In this document: positions 8,526 to 18,140 of the stretch, one piece after another | How positions within the stretch are numbered: the first letter of the stretch is position 1 | How the letters are laid out: each line of letters starts with the position of its first letter | Assembly (NCBI GenBank): GCA_004208945.1 | Contig: SGPE01000030.1 | Span: 806,001-870,000 of the forward strand | Reading direction: 5' to 3' | Source: Pseudoalteromonas sp. CO133X | GTDB taxonomy: Bacteria; Pseudomonadota; Gammaproteobacteria; Enterobacterales; Alteromonadaceae | DNA: 64,000 nt | Position numbers and translations under genes: made by a program | The notes under the pieces: generated by a model | The model's database searches: none | Seen by the model: only the letters and a program-made list of their open reading frames with translations | Told to the model about the DNA's origin: nothing

Positions 8526-9975
8526 TACCTTGCTCCAGCACATCAATACTGACATCAATTAACTGCACACGATCAGTTAGCTTTTCAATCATATGGTTAT
8601 CATTCTCTTGATTAGCAATTAAGGCTTGTGAGTTCTCGGCTATTGCACGGGTGTTACCCGCTTGGTTTTGCACTACATGTGCAACCGATTGTGAGCTCGT
8701 AGCGGCACTGTTTACTTGCTCCGTCATTTCTGTGATTTGTTGCTTCATTTGCGTGCTAATTGCCGATAGTTGCTCAATCAAAGTGACACTCCCTTGCATT
8801 GATTGAGTCGATGAAGCACTATTTTGCATCAAACTTTCAAGGGTTGTCGTTATTTTATCTGTGGTGTGTTTACTACGCGTTGCAAGGTTTCTAACTTCAT
8901 CTGCGACCACAGCAAAACCACGCCCCTGCTCACCGGCACGAGCCGCTTCAATAGCCGCGTTTAAAGCAAGGAGATTGGTTTGCTCAGCAATCGATGAAAT
9001 CTCATTCAGTAAATCTGAGATATGGCTACATGCACTTACTAATTGTGCAATGTTCTGGTCTGCCTCTTTAAGATTATTAGCCAGTTCAGCGGTTTTGTTG
9101 TCTGTATTCGCCACTTCATTTAATGCCTCGCTCGCACTTAAATGAAGCTTTTCAAACTGGGTTTGTAGTTCATTACTTTCTTGCTCAACATGGGCAAAGC
9201 CTTCAGCAACGCGCTCCCCTGATTGTGCAATATCGGCCGATAACTGCTCTCGGTGCAGTGCTTGTTGGTGCAGTTCATCATGTACTTCAAGCAATTGTTT
9301 AGACTGATTTTTTAAAACGCTACTTTGGCTTTGTACATCACCAATTACACTTGAAACAAAACCAAGAAGACGATTAAAACCCGCCACTGCTTCACTGTGA
9401 CTTTCATCGGCTCTTAGACTAATATTAATGCTGTTTTCATTCGCCATAATTTGCTCTGTAGTATTACTTAACGAGAGACCTGCACTACGTTCACGGTGCA
9501 ATGTTTTAGCGATGTAGCCCGCAACAATAGCTTCCACGATGGCATACACTGCATGGATAAGTACGGTACTAAAATATAATCGGTCAGGGTCAAAAACATA
9601 TAAACCCATTTCATTGATTTGTAAAAAATAAAAGCTCAAATGATGAACGGCTACAAATGCAAGTGCGGTAATAAACACCCGCCACTCAACAAACATGATT
9701 AGCACAGCCATCAATATAAAAATTTCAAAGTGAACTTCAATAAGTCCATAGCTTTGTTGGATGTGTAAAAACGAAAACATCATGCAGCCGGCAGCAACCA
9801 CATGAGCGGTCAATTTGCTACCTGGGTAGCGGTACAGCATCCAAAGCGGCAAAGACAGCAAAAGTAAGCCTGTGACCACACCGGTTAACAAGGTTGAGTA
9901 GATAAACCCTAAGACCAAAGACTCTACAAATAAAAGAAGAAACAAATACGTAAAAAGACGGCGCACACTCGTCAT
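8509..9975 (-). CDS. Methyl-accepting chemotaxis protein with multi-pass N-terminal domain
   Basis: A 488-residue chemoreceptor. Residues 1-165 hold about six membrane helices with short loops and no periplasmic ligand domain, so the signal is probably sensed within the membrane or on its inner face. HH in VAVHHLSFYF (near residue 112) stands out in the membrane part. There is no clear HAMP. The long cytoplasmic coiled coil carries the signalling tip EQTNLLALNAAIEAARAGEQ and GRGFAVVADEVRNLA, which contacts CheA and CheW. There is no C-terminal CheR-tethering pentapeptide. The gene overlaps the downstream DUF6436-like gene. Confidence 0.88.
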   Translation of the reverse strand: MTSVRRLFTYLFLLLFVESLVLGFIYSTLLTGVVTGLLLLSLPLWMLYRYPGSKLTAHVVAAGCMMFSFLHIQQSYGLIEVHFEIFILMAVLIMFVEWRVFITALAFVAVHHLSFYFLQINEMGLYVFDPDRLYFSTVLIHAVYAIVEAIVAGYIAKTLHRERSAGLSLSNTTEQIMANENSINISLRADESHSEAVAGFNRLLGFVSSVIGDVQSQSSVLKNQSKQLLEVHDELHQQALHREQLSADIAQSGERVAEGFAHVEQESNELQTQFEKLHLSASEALNEVANTDNKTAELANNLKEADQNIAQLVSACSHISDLLNEISSIAEQTNLLALNAAIEAARAGEQGRGFAVVADEVRNLATRSKHTTDKITTTLESLMQNSASSTQSMQGSVTLIEQLSAISTQMKQQITEMTEQVNSAATSSQSVAHVVQNQAGNTRAIAENSQALIANQENDNHMIEKLTDRVQLIDVSIDVLEQGIAKFK

Positions 9976-10051
9976 GGTTAAAGCCTTAATTATTAAATAA
10001 TTTACAAAAATACAATTAACCGAGCCTATACGGTCTGATGCGTATCATGGT

Positions 10052-10606
10052 TCACTTTATTAATGGTAATAATGCTCTAAATTGTTCAGTTCCTGCTTTT
10101 TCTAACCATTGAAATAACACACTTTCGGTACATGTTATTATAGCTCCAGCCTGCGTAAGTTGCTTTGTTGCTATGTTTTTATGGTGTGAGTGACGCGATG
10201 CGATAGCGTCATCCACAATGAACAATTTAAAACCGGCAGCTAATAAATCTAAACACGTTTGTAAAACACACACATGCGCTTCAGTTCCTGCAACAACAAT
10301 TTGGGGACGATTAAAGCGCGATAGCGACTCTATAAAGTTTGGCTCTAAGCAGGCACTAAAATGTATTTTTTCAATGTTACAGCTTGTTGCCATAAAGTGG
10401 GCAAGCGATGGGTCGGTTGCGCCCAGTTTTTCAGGGTTTTGCTCCGTAAAAACCACCGGAATATCAAAAAGAGATGCCCCTTTTAAAAGCTTTTCGGTAT
10501 TATTAACAACCTCTGCAAACTCGCTAATAACAGGAGAAAGCCCTGCTTGTTCATCAATGATGAGTAAAATTGTTTGCGTTTTTTGACATATAAATGGGTG
10601 ACGCAT
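10052..10606 (-). CDS. Isochorismatase-family hydrolase (YcaC-like)
   Basis: A 184-residue cysteine hydrolase of the isochorismatase superfamily. The catalytic triad can be placed: Asp in LLIIDEQAGL (near residue 18), Lys in EKIHFSAC (near residue 80), and the nucleophilic Cys in GTEAHVCVLQTCLDLL (near residue 112). The cis-peptide-like GTEAHVC block and the IDEQ start resemble YcaC-like hydrolases, whose natural substrate is not known. It is a single gene, divergent from the large c-di-GMP protein gene. The family is firm, the substrate unknown. Confidence 0.82.
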   Translation of the reverse strand: MRHPFICQKTQTILLIIDEQAGLSPVISEFAEVVNNTEKLLKGASLFDIPVVFTEQNPEKLGATDPSLAHFMATSCNIEKIHFSACLEPNFIESLSRFNRPQIVVAGTEAHVCVLQTCLDLLAAGFKLFIVDDAIASRHSHHKNIATKQLTQAGAIITCTESVLFQWLEKAGTEQFRALLPLIK

Positions 10607-10775
10607 AAAAGGCCTTGGTCATTTTTTATTAAAGTATTTATAGCACATAGATACATTTGTGTACCTTAATTAACATTGTGCTAAACTATCTTCTCTTACT
10701 CGTTAATTACGTGCATATTTGTGCTATATTTTACTAAAAGTTTTGTGCAAATAATAATTTAGGGTTCAACATTCG

Positions 10776-13700
10776 GTGCCTAAACACTTCCTCTTAGTTT
10801 TCATTTTTATCCTATTAGTATTCCCTAACATTGCGAATGCGCAAAACTATGCTTTGCAAATTCAGCGACTTTCAACAGATGAAGGCTTAACTCAAGGCTC
10901 TGTTACTAAAGTTGTTCAAGATGATCTCGGTTTTATATGGATTGGTACTTATCAAGGTTTAAATCGTTATGATGGTTACCAAGTGTCTCCATTTTCAGGA
11001 GAGCACATACTCGATCAGCGACAAATTGCCTTCATGGCAAAAACTAACAATGGAAAACTATTTGTAAGTACCGAGTTTTCAGGGGCTTTTTTAATTGACC
11101 CAAAATCTTTGCATGTTGAAAAAATCTATTCAGGAAAGCTAAACCCTGAAGATAATTTTTTCTCTCCTATACTGGCTTTAGACGAAAGTGATAACGACTA
11201 CTTTTTTGCTATAAACCAACATGTTTACTCGTACCATAAGCAATCAAAAAAGTTTTTACATGAATTTTCAATCAATAAACAAGAGCACATTATTCGCTCC
11301 CTAAAGCTTCATGAAAACTTTATATTTATTGGTACCTCTAACGGGCTGTTTTCTAAGAATCTCGCTGATGAGCATATTTCGTATATTCCATTGGCAGATC
11401 AAAAAAACATTAACGATGACAACAAAAACGTCAAATTTTTACATGTCGATAAACAGTTAGGGCTGCTAGTCGGAACTGTGGAAGGAATGTATAACATCCC
11501 TTTTGATAGCAGGGAACTACTTGAATTTGATAAAGCTAAGCTACTCATTCCTACGCTCAATATATGGGATTATACAAACAGTCCTTTTGGTGAGTACATC
11601 GTTACCGAAAAGGGCTTATTTGAATTTAATCGGCAAACATTGAGTGCTGAGTTTGTTTTGCGTTTCGATCAAAGCAAATTCAACATGACCGATAACACCA
11701 TACCTGATGTCATGGTAGATAAAACAGGCCTTCTTTGGCTTGCTTCGCGCTCACAAGGGGTGTTTACTTGGTCTACTCTGGCAAAACGTTTTAAGCATAT
11801 TCAATTAAAAAATGAGCAAAGTTATTACGACAATAACATTTGGTCTATTGTCCAAGATGACAATAACACCCTTTGGATTGGTACCGATAACGGCTTAATG
11901 AAATACAACCAGTTAACTAAAAAAACCACTGCATACTTAGTAAATAATGACGAAAAAGCATTTCATGGTGAGCATGGTATTTATGGTATTGCCAAAGCAC
12001 AACTAGATGATAATAACCGTTACCTATGGCTGATGAAATTTGTTGGCTTGACGCTGTTTGACAAAAAAACAGGCAAGACAATAGCCATTAATGGCAGTGA
12101 AAAAACAAAAACATTTTTATCAACAGAGCCTAGTTGGGGCTTTCACGTTATAAAGCCTGATCAATTTGCTTTTATAACGAATGATGAGTTTTACACTTAT
12201 AACGGCAAAACTGGCGAATTAAATGTCATCAAAGGGCTTAAAGAGCAAGTAGATATAATCAATGCAAATTCATTTTTAAAACCGTTACCTAATTACCCTG
12301 ATGAATATGTTCTTAATATGTCCGGTAAGCTCTATCGTTACAATGAGTCGACAGAAAAGTTAACGCTAATATATCAAGTTGAAAACTATAACCCTTTAGC
12401 TTTTTTTCTAGTAGATGACTGGGTCATCGATCACAACAATGTGTTATGGCTGGCTTCATCACATGAAGGGTTAATTGGCTTAGACGCTGAAAGCTATGAA
12501 ATAAAGCATCGCATCAATCAGAGCTCAGGCCTTCAAGCTAAATCAGTTTTTGGGCTTCAAATAGATCGTTTTGGGTTTTTATGGTTTAGCTCTCAAAACG
12601 GCTTATATCGTTTAGATTTGAGCTCATTTGCGTTAGATCGCTATTTTATCCGAGACGGTTTATCCGTTAATGAATTTAATATAGATGCAGATACAACACT
12701 CGCCAATGGGCAAATTGCATTTGGTTCAACCCGTGGCGTGTTACTTGTTTCGCCAGAAGATTTTCTGTCTTCGCCAATCAGTACGCAGAAAAACTCAGCT
12801 GAAATTACCAGTGTCTCACTCTTATCAAGAGAGCTTAATTATCACCCCTATAAATTTGCTGATAATGCGCTGCAACTCACCGCAGATGATATAGGCCTAG
12901 AGGTTACTTTTTCTAACTTTGACACATTAAATAAAGACACCACACGATATAAAGTGACTTTAGAAGGCCCTACGTCATTACAATACGATAAACTAACGAC
13001 CAATAAGGTACTTTTCACAAAGCTTCCTCCTGGTGATTATGTGTTGTCGGTTTCAGTTTCATCTACTTCAGAGTTAACTAACGCTGACACTGCAACCCGC
13101 CAGTTAAAGTTCAACGTTGCTTATGCAATGTGGTCCTCACCGCTTGCAATCGCTTGCTACACGGTGATTGTTTTGGCTATTTTATTTATTATTTTTTGGC
13201 AGTATCGTGCTCGTCAGCAAACGATCCGAAAAGCGCATGATGAAATCGTAAAATCCCAGCAACAAACTGAGCTTGCATTGAGTAGCAATAATAGTGGCGT
13301 TTGGGAAGCTAACCTTAAAAAAATGACTATACACAATAACCGTATAGCGGCTGAGTTAGGTTATAAAGAATATGAAGATACAATTAAACTCACCGAGTTT
13401 TTAAACCTCATTCACCCTCATGATCGACGCTTATTTATCAATCAGTGGGAATCTTTTTCTAAACAACTTAACCAACAACAGTGGAATGTAACCTACCGTT
13501 TAAAACACAAAACAGGTCAATGGCTATGGTACCAAGATCTTGGCCGCGTAGTTGAGGCGGATGATAATAATACACCGCTTAAAATATCGGGAATATACAC
13601 TAATATAACTGAGCAAAAAGCAAATGCTCAACAAGCAGCCGTGCTTGGGGAAGCTTTTAGCCAAATAAACGATTGGTTGCTTATTTTAGATAACCAATTA

Positions 13701-15317
13701 AAGCCATTTTCAGCTAATGCGAGTTTCAGCGAAGCCTTTGCCACACCGAGTAATATTGCTGATTTGAGCTTAAAAGACTTCTTAGGTGCGATAGGAAAAG
13801 CGCACTACGTTGAATTTTTAACCGTTTTAAAAACTCTCAAACCCAAGCAAAATTGGAAGACTGAGGCGTTTATTCGCACCTTAAAAAGTCCCGCGCATCC
13901 TGTTCACATAAGTGTCACAGCAGTCGCAAGAGATCAGCAAACGATTAATTACTACGTTATCGTAATATCAGATCTAACAGAGCAAAAACGTGCCGAAGAT
14001 GAGCTTAGATACCTTGCTAACTATGACCCTTTAACAGGTTTACCTAATCGTACGTTAATGCATTCTAAAATAAATACGTGTATTGATAATGCCAGCAAAG
14101 AGAATAAATTAGCCGCTTTGTTATTTATCGATCTAGATAAATTTAAACCTGTTAATGACTCTTTTGGCCATGCCGTGGGCGATCAGTTACTGTGCAACAT
14201 CACTAGAAGAGTTGATCTCATTTTACCTGACAATGCGATAATAGGCCGTCAAAGTGGTGATGAATTTTTAGTGCTAGTGCAAGACTTACACTCACCTCAA
14301 AGCTTAAGCACTTTAGTTAAATCACTCACTGATGAACTAGGTAATAAAGTGGTTATTGAAGATTTTTCTATCAATATATCGGCCAGCATCGGCGTTGCTT
14401 TGTATCCATTTGATGCGACAACGGCGGATGACTTAATTCGTAACGCCGATATTGCAATGATGCATGCAAAACAGTCTGGGCGTAACAACTTTAAGTATTT
14501 CACAGAGCAAATGAATAATCAGCTAACTAAGAAGTTGTTACTCGAAAATGCACTTAAAGATGCTTTCAAAGATGACGAGTTATTTAATAACTACCAGCCG
14601 ATTGTTAATGCAAGGACTAAAACTATCAATGGTGTTGAGCTTTTAATGCGCTGGAAAAACGAGCAAGGATTTGTCTCCCCCGCCGAATTTATTCCTATTG
14701 CTGAAGAAATCGGTTTAATTGATGTTTTAACAGAGCAAGCCCTTGATCGCGCTTTAACAGAGCTCAAGCCTCTTTTACGGGCAAACCCTCGCTTTTATTT
14801 GTCGTTAAACTTATCACCGATGCATATTTTGAAGTCAAACCTCACTGAGCGTTTATTGATGATACTGAATAATCATTTGGTAAAACCAATTCAGCTGCGT
14901 CTAGAGATCACTGAGAGCACCTTACTTGAAGATAAAATAAAAGCGTCAAAGCAGTTACAAAAATTAAAAAATGCGGGATTTAAACTGTTATTGGATGACT
15001 TTGGGACAGGTTATTCTTCATTAACCTATTTAAGCCAATTTCCTATTGATGTTATAAAAATAGATCAAAGCTTTGTGCGTAACATTGGCCAAGATAAAAG
15101 TAACGAGTCAATTATCAAAACCATTCATGCGCTATCGACAAATTTAGGGCTTTATTGTATTGCTGAAGGTGTCGAAACCACAGAACAAATTAAGTTCTTA
15201 GAAAAAATGGGTTGTGAAGACCTACAAGGGTATTATTTTGCTAAGCCCATGCTGGTAGATGAGCTTAATAAAGAATCCACAATTGAAGCGATTATTGGCC
15301 GTTTAAACGCGCTTTAA
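10776..15317 (+). CDS. Propeller sensor / PAS / GGDEF / EAL protein
   Basis: A 1513-residue membrane sensor likely to control cyclic di-GMP. In order: signal peptide (1-22); a periplasmic two-component-regulator type beta-propeller with repeats such as DDLGFIWIGTYQGLNRYDG (about 30-680); a Y_Y_Y-like domain (about 690-775); one membrane helix (about 787-808); two PAS-like domains (about 835-950 and 960-1075); GGDEF (about 1085-1240); and EAL (about 1260-1500). The GGDEF motif reads SGDEF. The EAL signature reads ELL, but the other EAL landmarks are kept (LEITES, LLDDFGTGYSSL, DVIKIDQSFV, AEGVET), so phosphodiesterase activity is likely. The start is GTG. The 3' end overlaps the convergent kinase gene by 26 bp. 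Confidence 0.88.
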   Translation: MPKHFLLVFIFILLVFPNIANAQNYALQIQRLSTDEGLTQGSVTKVVQDDLGFIWIGTYQGLNRYDGYQVSPFSGEHILDQRQIAFMAKTNNGKLFVSTEFSGAFLIDPKSLHVEKIYSGKLNPEDNFFSPILALDESDNDYFFAINQHVYSYHKQSKKFLHEFSINKQEHIIRSLKLHENFIFIGTSNGLFSKNLADEHISYIPLADQKNINDDNKNVKFLHVDKQLGLLVGTVEGMYNIPFDSRELLEFDKAKLLIPTLNIWDYTNSPFGEYIVTEKGLFEFNRQTLSAEFVLRFDQSKFNMTDNTIPDVMVDKTGLLWLASRSQGVFTWSTLAKRFKHIQLKNEQSYYDNNIWSIVQDDNNTLWIGTDNGLMKYNQLTKKTTAYLVNNDEKAFHGEHGIYGIAKAQLDDNNRYLWLMKFVGLTLFDKKTGKTIAINGSEKTKTFLSTEPSWGFHVIKPDQFAFITNDEFYTYNGKTGELNVIKGLKEQVDIINANSFLKPLPNYPDEYVLNMSGKLYRYNESTEKLTLIYQVENYNPLAFFLVDDWVIDHNNVLWLASSHEGLIGLDAESYEIKHRINQSSGLQAKSVFGLQIDRFGFLWFSSQNGLYRLDLSSFALDRYFIRDGLSVNEFNIDADTTLANGQIAFGSTRGVLLVSPEDFLSSPISTQKNSAEITSVSLLSRELNYHPYKFADNALQLTADDIGLEVTFSNFDTLNKDTTRYKVTLEGPTSLQYDKLTTNKVLFTKLPPGDYVLSVSVSSTSELTNADTATRQLKFNVAYAMWSSPLAIACYTVIVLAILFIIFWQYRARQQTIRKAHDEIVKSQQQTELALSSNNSGVWEANLKKMTIHNNRIAAELGYKEYEDTIKLTEFLNLIHPHDRRLFINQWESFSKQLNQQQWNVTYRLKHKTGQWLWYQDLGRVVEADDNNTPLKISGIYTNITEQKANAQQAAVLGEAFSQINDWLLILDNQLKPFSANASFSEAFATPSNIADLSLKDFLGAIGKAHYVEFLTVLKTLKPKQNWKTEAFIRTLKSPAHPVHISVTAVARDQQTINYYVIVISDLTEQKRAEDELRYLANYDPLTGLPNRTLMHSKINTCIDNASKENKLAALLFIDLDKFKPVNDSFGHAVGDQLLCNITRRVDLILPDNAIIGRQSGDEFLVLVQDLHSPQSLSTLVKSLTDELGNKVVIEDFSINISASIGVALYPFDATTADDLIRNADIAMMHAKQSGRNNFKYFTEQMNNQLTKKLLLENALKDAFKDDELFNNYQPIVNARTKTINGVELLMRWKNEQGFVSPAEFIPIAEEIGLIDVLTEQALDRALTELKPLLRANPRFYLSLNLSPMHILKSNLTERLLMILNNHLVKPIQLRLEITESTLLEDKIKASKQLQKLKNAGFKLLLDDFGTGYSSLTYLSQFPIDVIKIDQSFVRNIGQDKSNESIIKTIHALSTNLGLYCIAEGVETTEQIKFLEKMGCEDLQGYYFAKPMLVDELNKESTIEAIIGRLNAL

Positions 15318-18078
15318 ACCACTTATTTAAACAATGATACAGCTCATCTTTATTAATTGGTTTAGAAATAAAATCATCCATTCCCGCTTCAAGGCAACGC
15401 TTTTGATCATCTTCAAAAGCGTTTGCGGTAATAGCAATGATGACTGCTTTGCCATAACGATCTGGCTCAGATTTAATCGCTTGAGTACACTGATAACCAT
15501 CCATATGCGGCATCTGACAGTCCATTAAAATAATGTCTGCCACAAAGCTCTCTAAGGCTTTAAGTGCTTCTACGCCATCACTGGCTTGCTTAATTGTACA
15601 CTGAGTTTCATGCATCATTTTATTGAGTACAAGTTGGTTCACAGGGTTATCCTCAACTATTAGTACATTCACACCTTGTAGCTCGGGTTTCTGAGCAGAT
15701 TGATTATCTACAAGCGTGGATTCACTCATTTGAACAGGTACACAAAGTGTAAACACACTGCCTTTACCCTGTTCGCTTTCAAGTTTCAGCTCACCGTTCA
15801 TTAATTCCACAATGCGCTTTGAAATTGTTAAACCAAGCCCAGTACCGCCATATTTTCGCGTTGTAGAAATATCAGCCTGAGTAAATTCAGTAAAAAGCTT
15901 AGCCTGTTGATCAGGTGAAATACCAATGCCCGTGTCACGAATACATACTTCAAGCGTGCCATTTTTATAATGACTAGATAAAGTAATTTCACCGGATTCG
16001 GTAAATTTACCCGCATTACTTAAAATATTATTAATGACTTGGCTAAAGCGAAGCGGGTCTAAACTAATGTAATCGGGAATATCATCTGATATATCAAGTG
16101 CAAACGAAACGTTAGGCTTCACACTGGTATTACTAAACACTAGCGCTAACTTATGTAGTAGCTTTTTCACCTCCACAGCACGATATTCCAGTTTTAGCGC
16201 CCCTGCTTCTATTTTTGAAAAATCTAAAATATCGTTAAGAATCAATAATAAATTATTGGCACTTTGATGCACCATTGTCAGCTCTTCGCGTTCTTTTTCT
16301 GGTAAAGTTTCATTGTCTAAAAGTAGCTGCGTCATGCCTAAAATGCCATTCAACGGCGTCCTTATTTCGTGGCTCATATTGGCTAAGAATTGCGATTTTG
16401 TTTTGTTAGCATGATTTGCCGCTCTTACAGCCTTTACCAGCTCATTCGTCTTATCACTAACTTGGCGTTCCAATTGCGCATTAAAGTCCTTTAGCTTGCT
16501 GTTAAGGTGCTCATTTTCATGATTCACTTGACGTAGGCGGCTAAAGCTCAGTGTCAGTTTATTCGCTAAATTAGAAAATTGTGATTGTAACCTACTTACT
16601 TCAAGCCAAGTATCAGGTAAATAGGTATCTGTATTTGCTTGTTCAGGCTCAAACTTATCGATTTGTTCTGCTAATTTTAAAATAGGTTTTATTAACCAAC
16701 GACTTAACTGAGTTATAAAAATACTGGTTAATAAAATAATAAACACAATCATAACAATCGATTGCCCCCAAGCATGCACCGCAACATTGTTAGCGTACTT
16801 ACGATTAAGCATGGTCAACACAACCCAGCTATTCTCTGATGAGTGTGCTACACGGGCATAAAACTGCTGTTCGTTATCTGGGTTGAACATCTTAAAACGG
16901 GTTTCATCTGTAAATCCACTCAACTCATCGTCCGTAATTTCCTGTAATTCAACAAAATCATCCAGTGAGCTGTAGACCACTTTGTTTGTTGAATCTAATA
17001 CGACTAATTCACCTTGATGGCTGAATAAACTTGGCCTTAGCCTTGAGAAGTAATCGAACATCAAAGAGCCTTCAACAACCCCTGTAAAAGTATCTTCAAT
17101 ATAAATGGGGGCAGAAACGGCCACGATAGGAAGCGCACCAAACCCACGCCCTTTAAAAATAGAAGACACATAGCCTTGTCTATTATTTGGTGCATTAATG
17201 AAGTAATCCCTGTCTGCAACATTGGGCCGAATCATAGATTGCTCCAGACTAATTGCTAAAGATTGAGGGAAAAAGTGAGTCACGTCTGCAACTGCATTTG
17301 TAACGATTTGCGTTCTAAAATCAGGGTATAACTGCGCCATACTTTCTAAGCTTGCTTGCTTAGGCGCCCCCAAAGCAATACTTCTAGCAGTTAAAAGAAC
17401 ACCTTTTTTATGATGCTCTAAATGAGTATCTATAGTTTGCGATATTTCTTGTGCTTTTTCGTAAAGTTGAGAATTTATTTCATATTCTATGCGTGAATAA
17501 TGATTATTGGTTAACACAATAGACGTTAAAATAACCACTAAAATAATGAGTAAAGTTACAACATAATTCAGTATTTTATATAACGACGAGTAGTATTTAT
17601 GCCATGAATAGCGACTAAAAAAGAAACTCAATAAATCAATGACTGACAAGTAAATTACGGCATTGAGGCAGTATTTTGCCAGTGCAATCGCAATAGTCAA
17701 AATAGGTAAACCCAATATGAAATGACCAAAGCCCCAAAGCAAAGGCAAGCCGACTATAAACCAAAATATCATACCGCGAAGGAATACAGGCCGAGCTTTA
17801 CTCAAGCAGAAAACGTGCAAAAAAATTAGTTCAAGGGCAAATACAACTGAAGGCCAAGCATGCCCCCAACGATAAAAAATAAAACCTGTGCTTATTACAA
17901 ATGTGATGAGTGCAAATCGCCAACCAAATAGCAGTAAGCTTAAGATGACAAAAAACTGCCCAAGCAAAAATTCGGAACTATCTAAGAAAAAAATAGGGAG
18001 TAGATTAGTTACACCCGCAACGGCTCCTAACAGCACTGCTGCTAAAAAGCTAAAATATGGCGGTTTATGAACTAGCAA
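15292..18078 (-). CDS. Hybrid sensor histidine kinase
   Basis: A 928-residue inner membrane kinase. The N-terminus (1-165) is a MASE1-like block of several membrane helices. A helix near 170-192 leads into a periplasmic dCACHE-type domain (about 195-430; RPNVADRDYFINA, VSAPIY), and another helix near 435-460 follows. After a coiled coil comes HisKA with the phospho-accepting His in FLANMSHEIRTPLNGILG (near 569), a HATPase with N, G1 and G2 boxes (DTGIGISPDQQ, GGTGLGLTISKR), and a C-terminal receiver (VEDNPVNQ, phospho-Asp in LMDCQMPHMDGYQ near 850, Lys in FISKPI). No output domain follows, so a separate Hpt or response-regulator partner is expected. The start is TTG with a weak ribosome-binding site. 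Confidence 0.88.
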   Translation of the reverse strand: MLVHKPPYFSFLAAVLLGAVAGVTNLLPIFFLDSSEFLLGQFFVILSLLLFGWRFALITFVISTGFIFYRWGHAWPSVVFALELIFLHVFCLSKARPVFLRGMIFWFIVGLPLLWGFGHFILGLPILTIAIALAKYCLNAVIYLSVIDLLSFFFSRYSWHKYYSSLYKILNYVVTLLIILVVILTSIVLTNNHYSRIEYEINSQLYEKAQEISQTIDTHLEHHKKGVLLTARSIALGAPKQASLESMAQLYPDFRTQIVTNAVADVTHFFPQSLAISLEQSMIRPNVADRDYFINAPNNRQGYVSSIFKGRGFGALPIVAVSAPIYIEDTFTGVVEGSLMFDYFSRLRPSLFSHQGELVVLDSTNKVVYSSLDDFVELQEITDDELSGFTDETRFKMFNPDNEQQFYARVAHSSENSWVVLTMLNRKYANNVAVHAWGQSIVMIVFIILLTSIFITQLSRWLIKPILKLAEQIDKFEPEQANTDTYLPDTWLEVSRLQSQFSNLANKLTLSFSRLRQVNHENEHLNSKLKDFNAQLERQVSDKTNELVKAVRAANHANKTKSQFLANMSHEIRTPLNGILGMTQLLLDNETLPEKEREELTMVHQSANNLLLILNDILDFSKIEAGALKLEYRAVEVKKLLHKLALVFSNTSVKPNVSFALDISDDIPDYISLDPLRFSQVINNILSNAGKFTESGEITLSSHYKNGTLEVCIRDTGIGISPDQQAKLFTEFTQADISTTRKYGGTGLGLTISKRIVELMNGELKLESEQGKGSVFTLCVPVQMSESTLVDNQSAQKPELQGVNVLIVEDNPVNQLVLNKMMHETQCTIKQASDGVEALKALESFVADIILMDCQMPHMDGYQCTQAIKSEPDRYGKAVIIAITANAFEDDQKRCLEAGMDDFISKPINKDELYHCLNKWFKARLNGQ

Positions 18079-18140
18079 AGGCGGTACCCTATCTTATAGT
18101 GATACCTTTAAATTAAAAGAAAAAGAGGTAATTTGCCACC

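Noticed and set aside
10218..10586. Plus-strand ORF of 122 codons opposite the isochorismatase-family gene
   Set aside because: It is antisense to a protein with complete catalytic motifs and has no ribosome-binding site.
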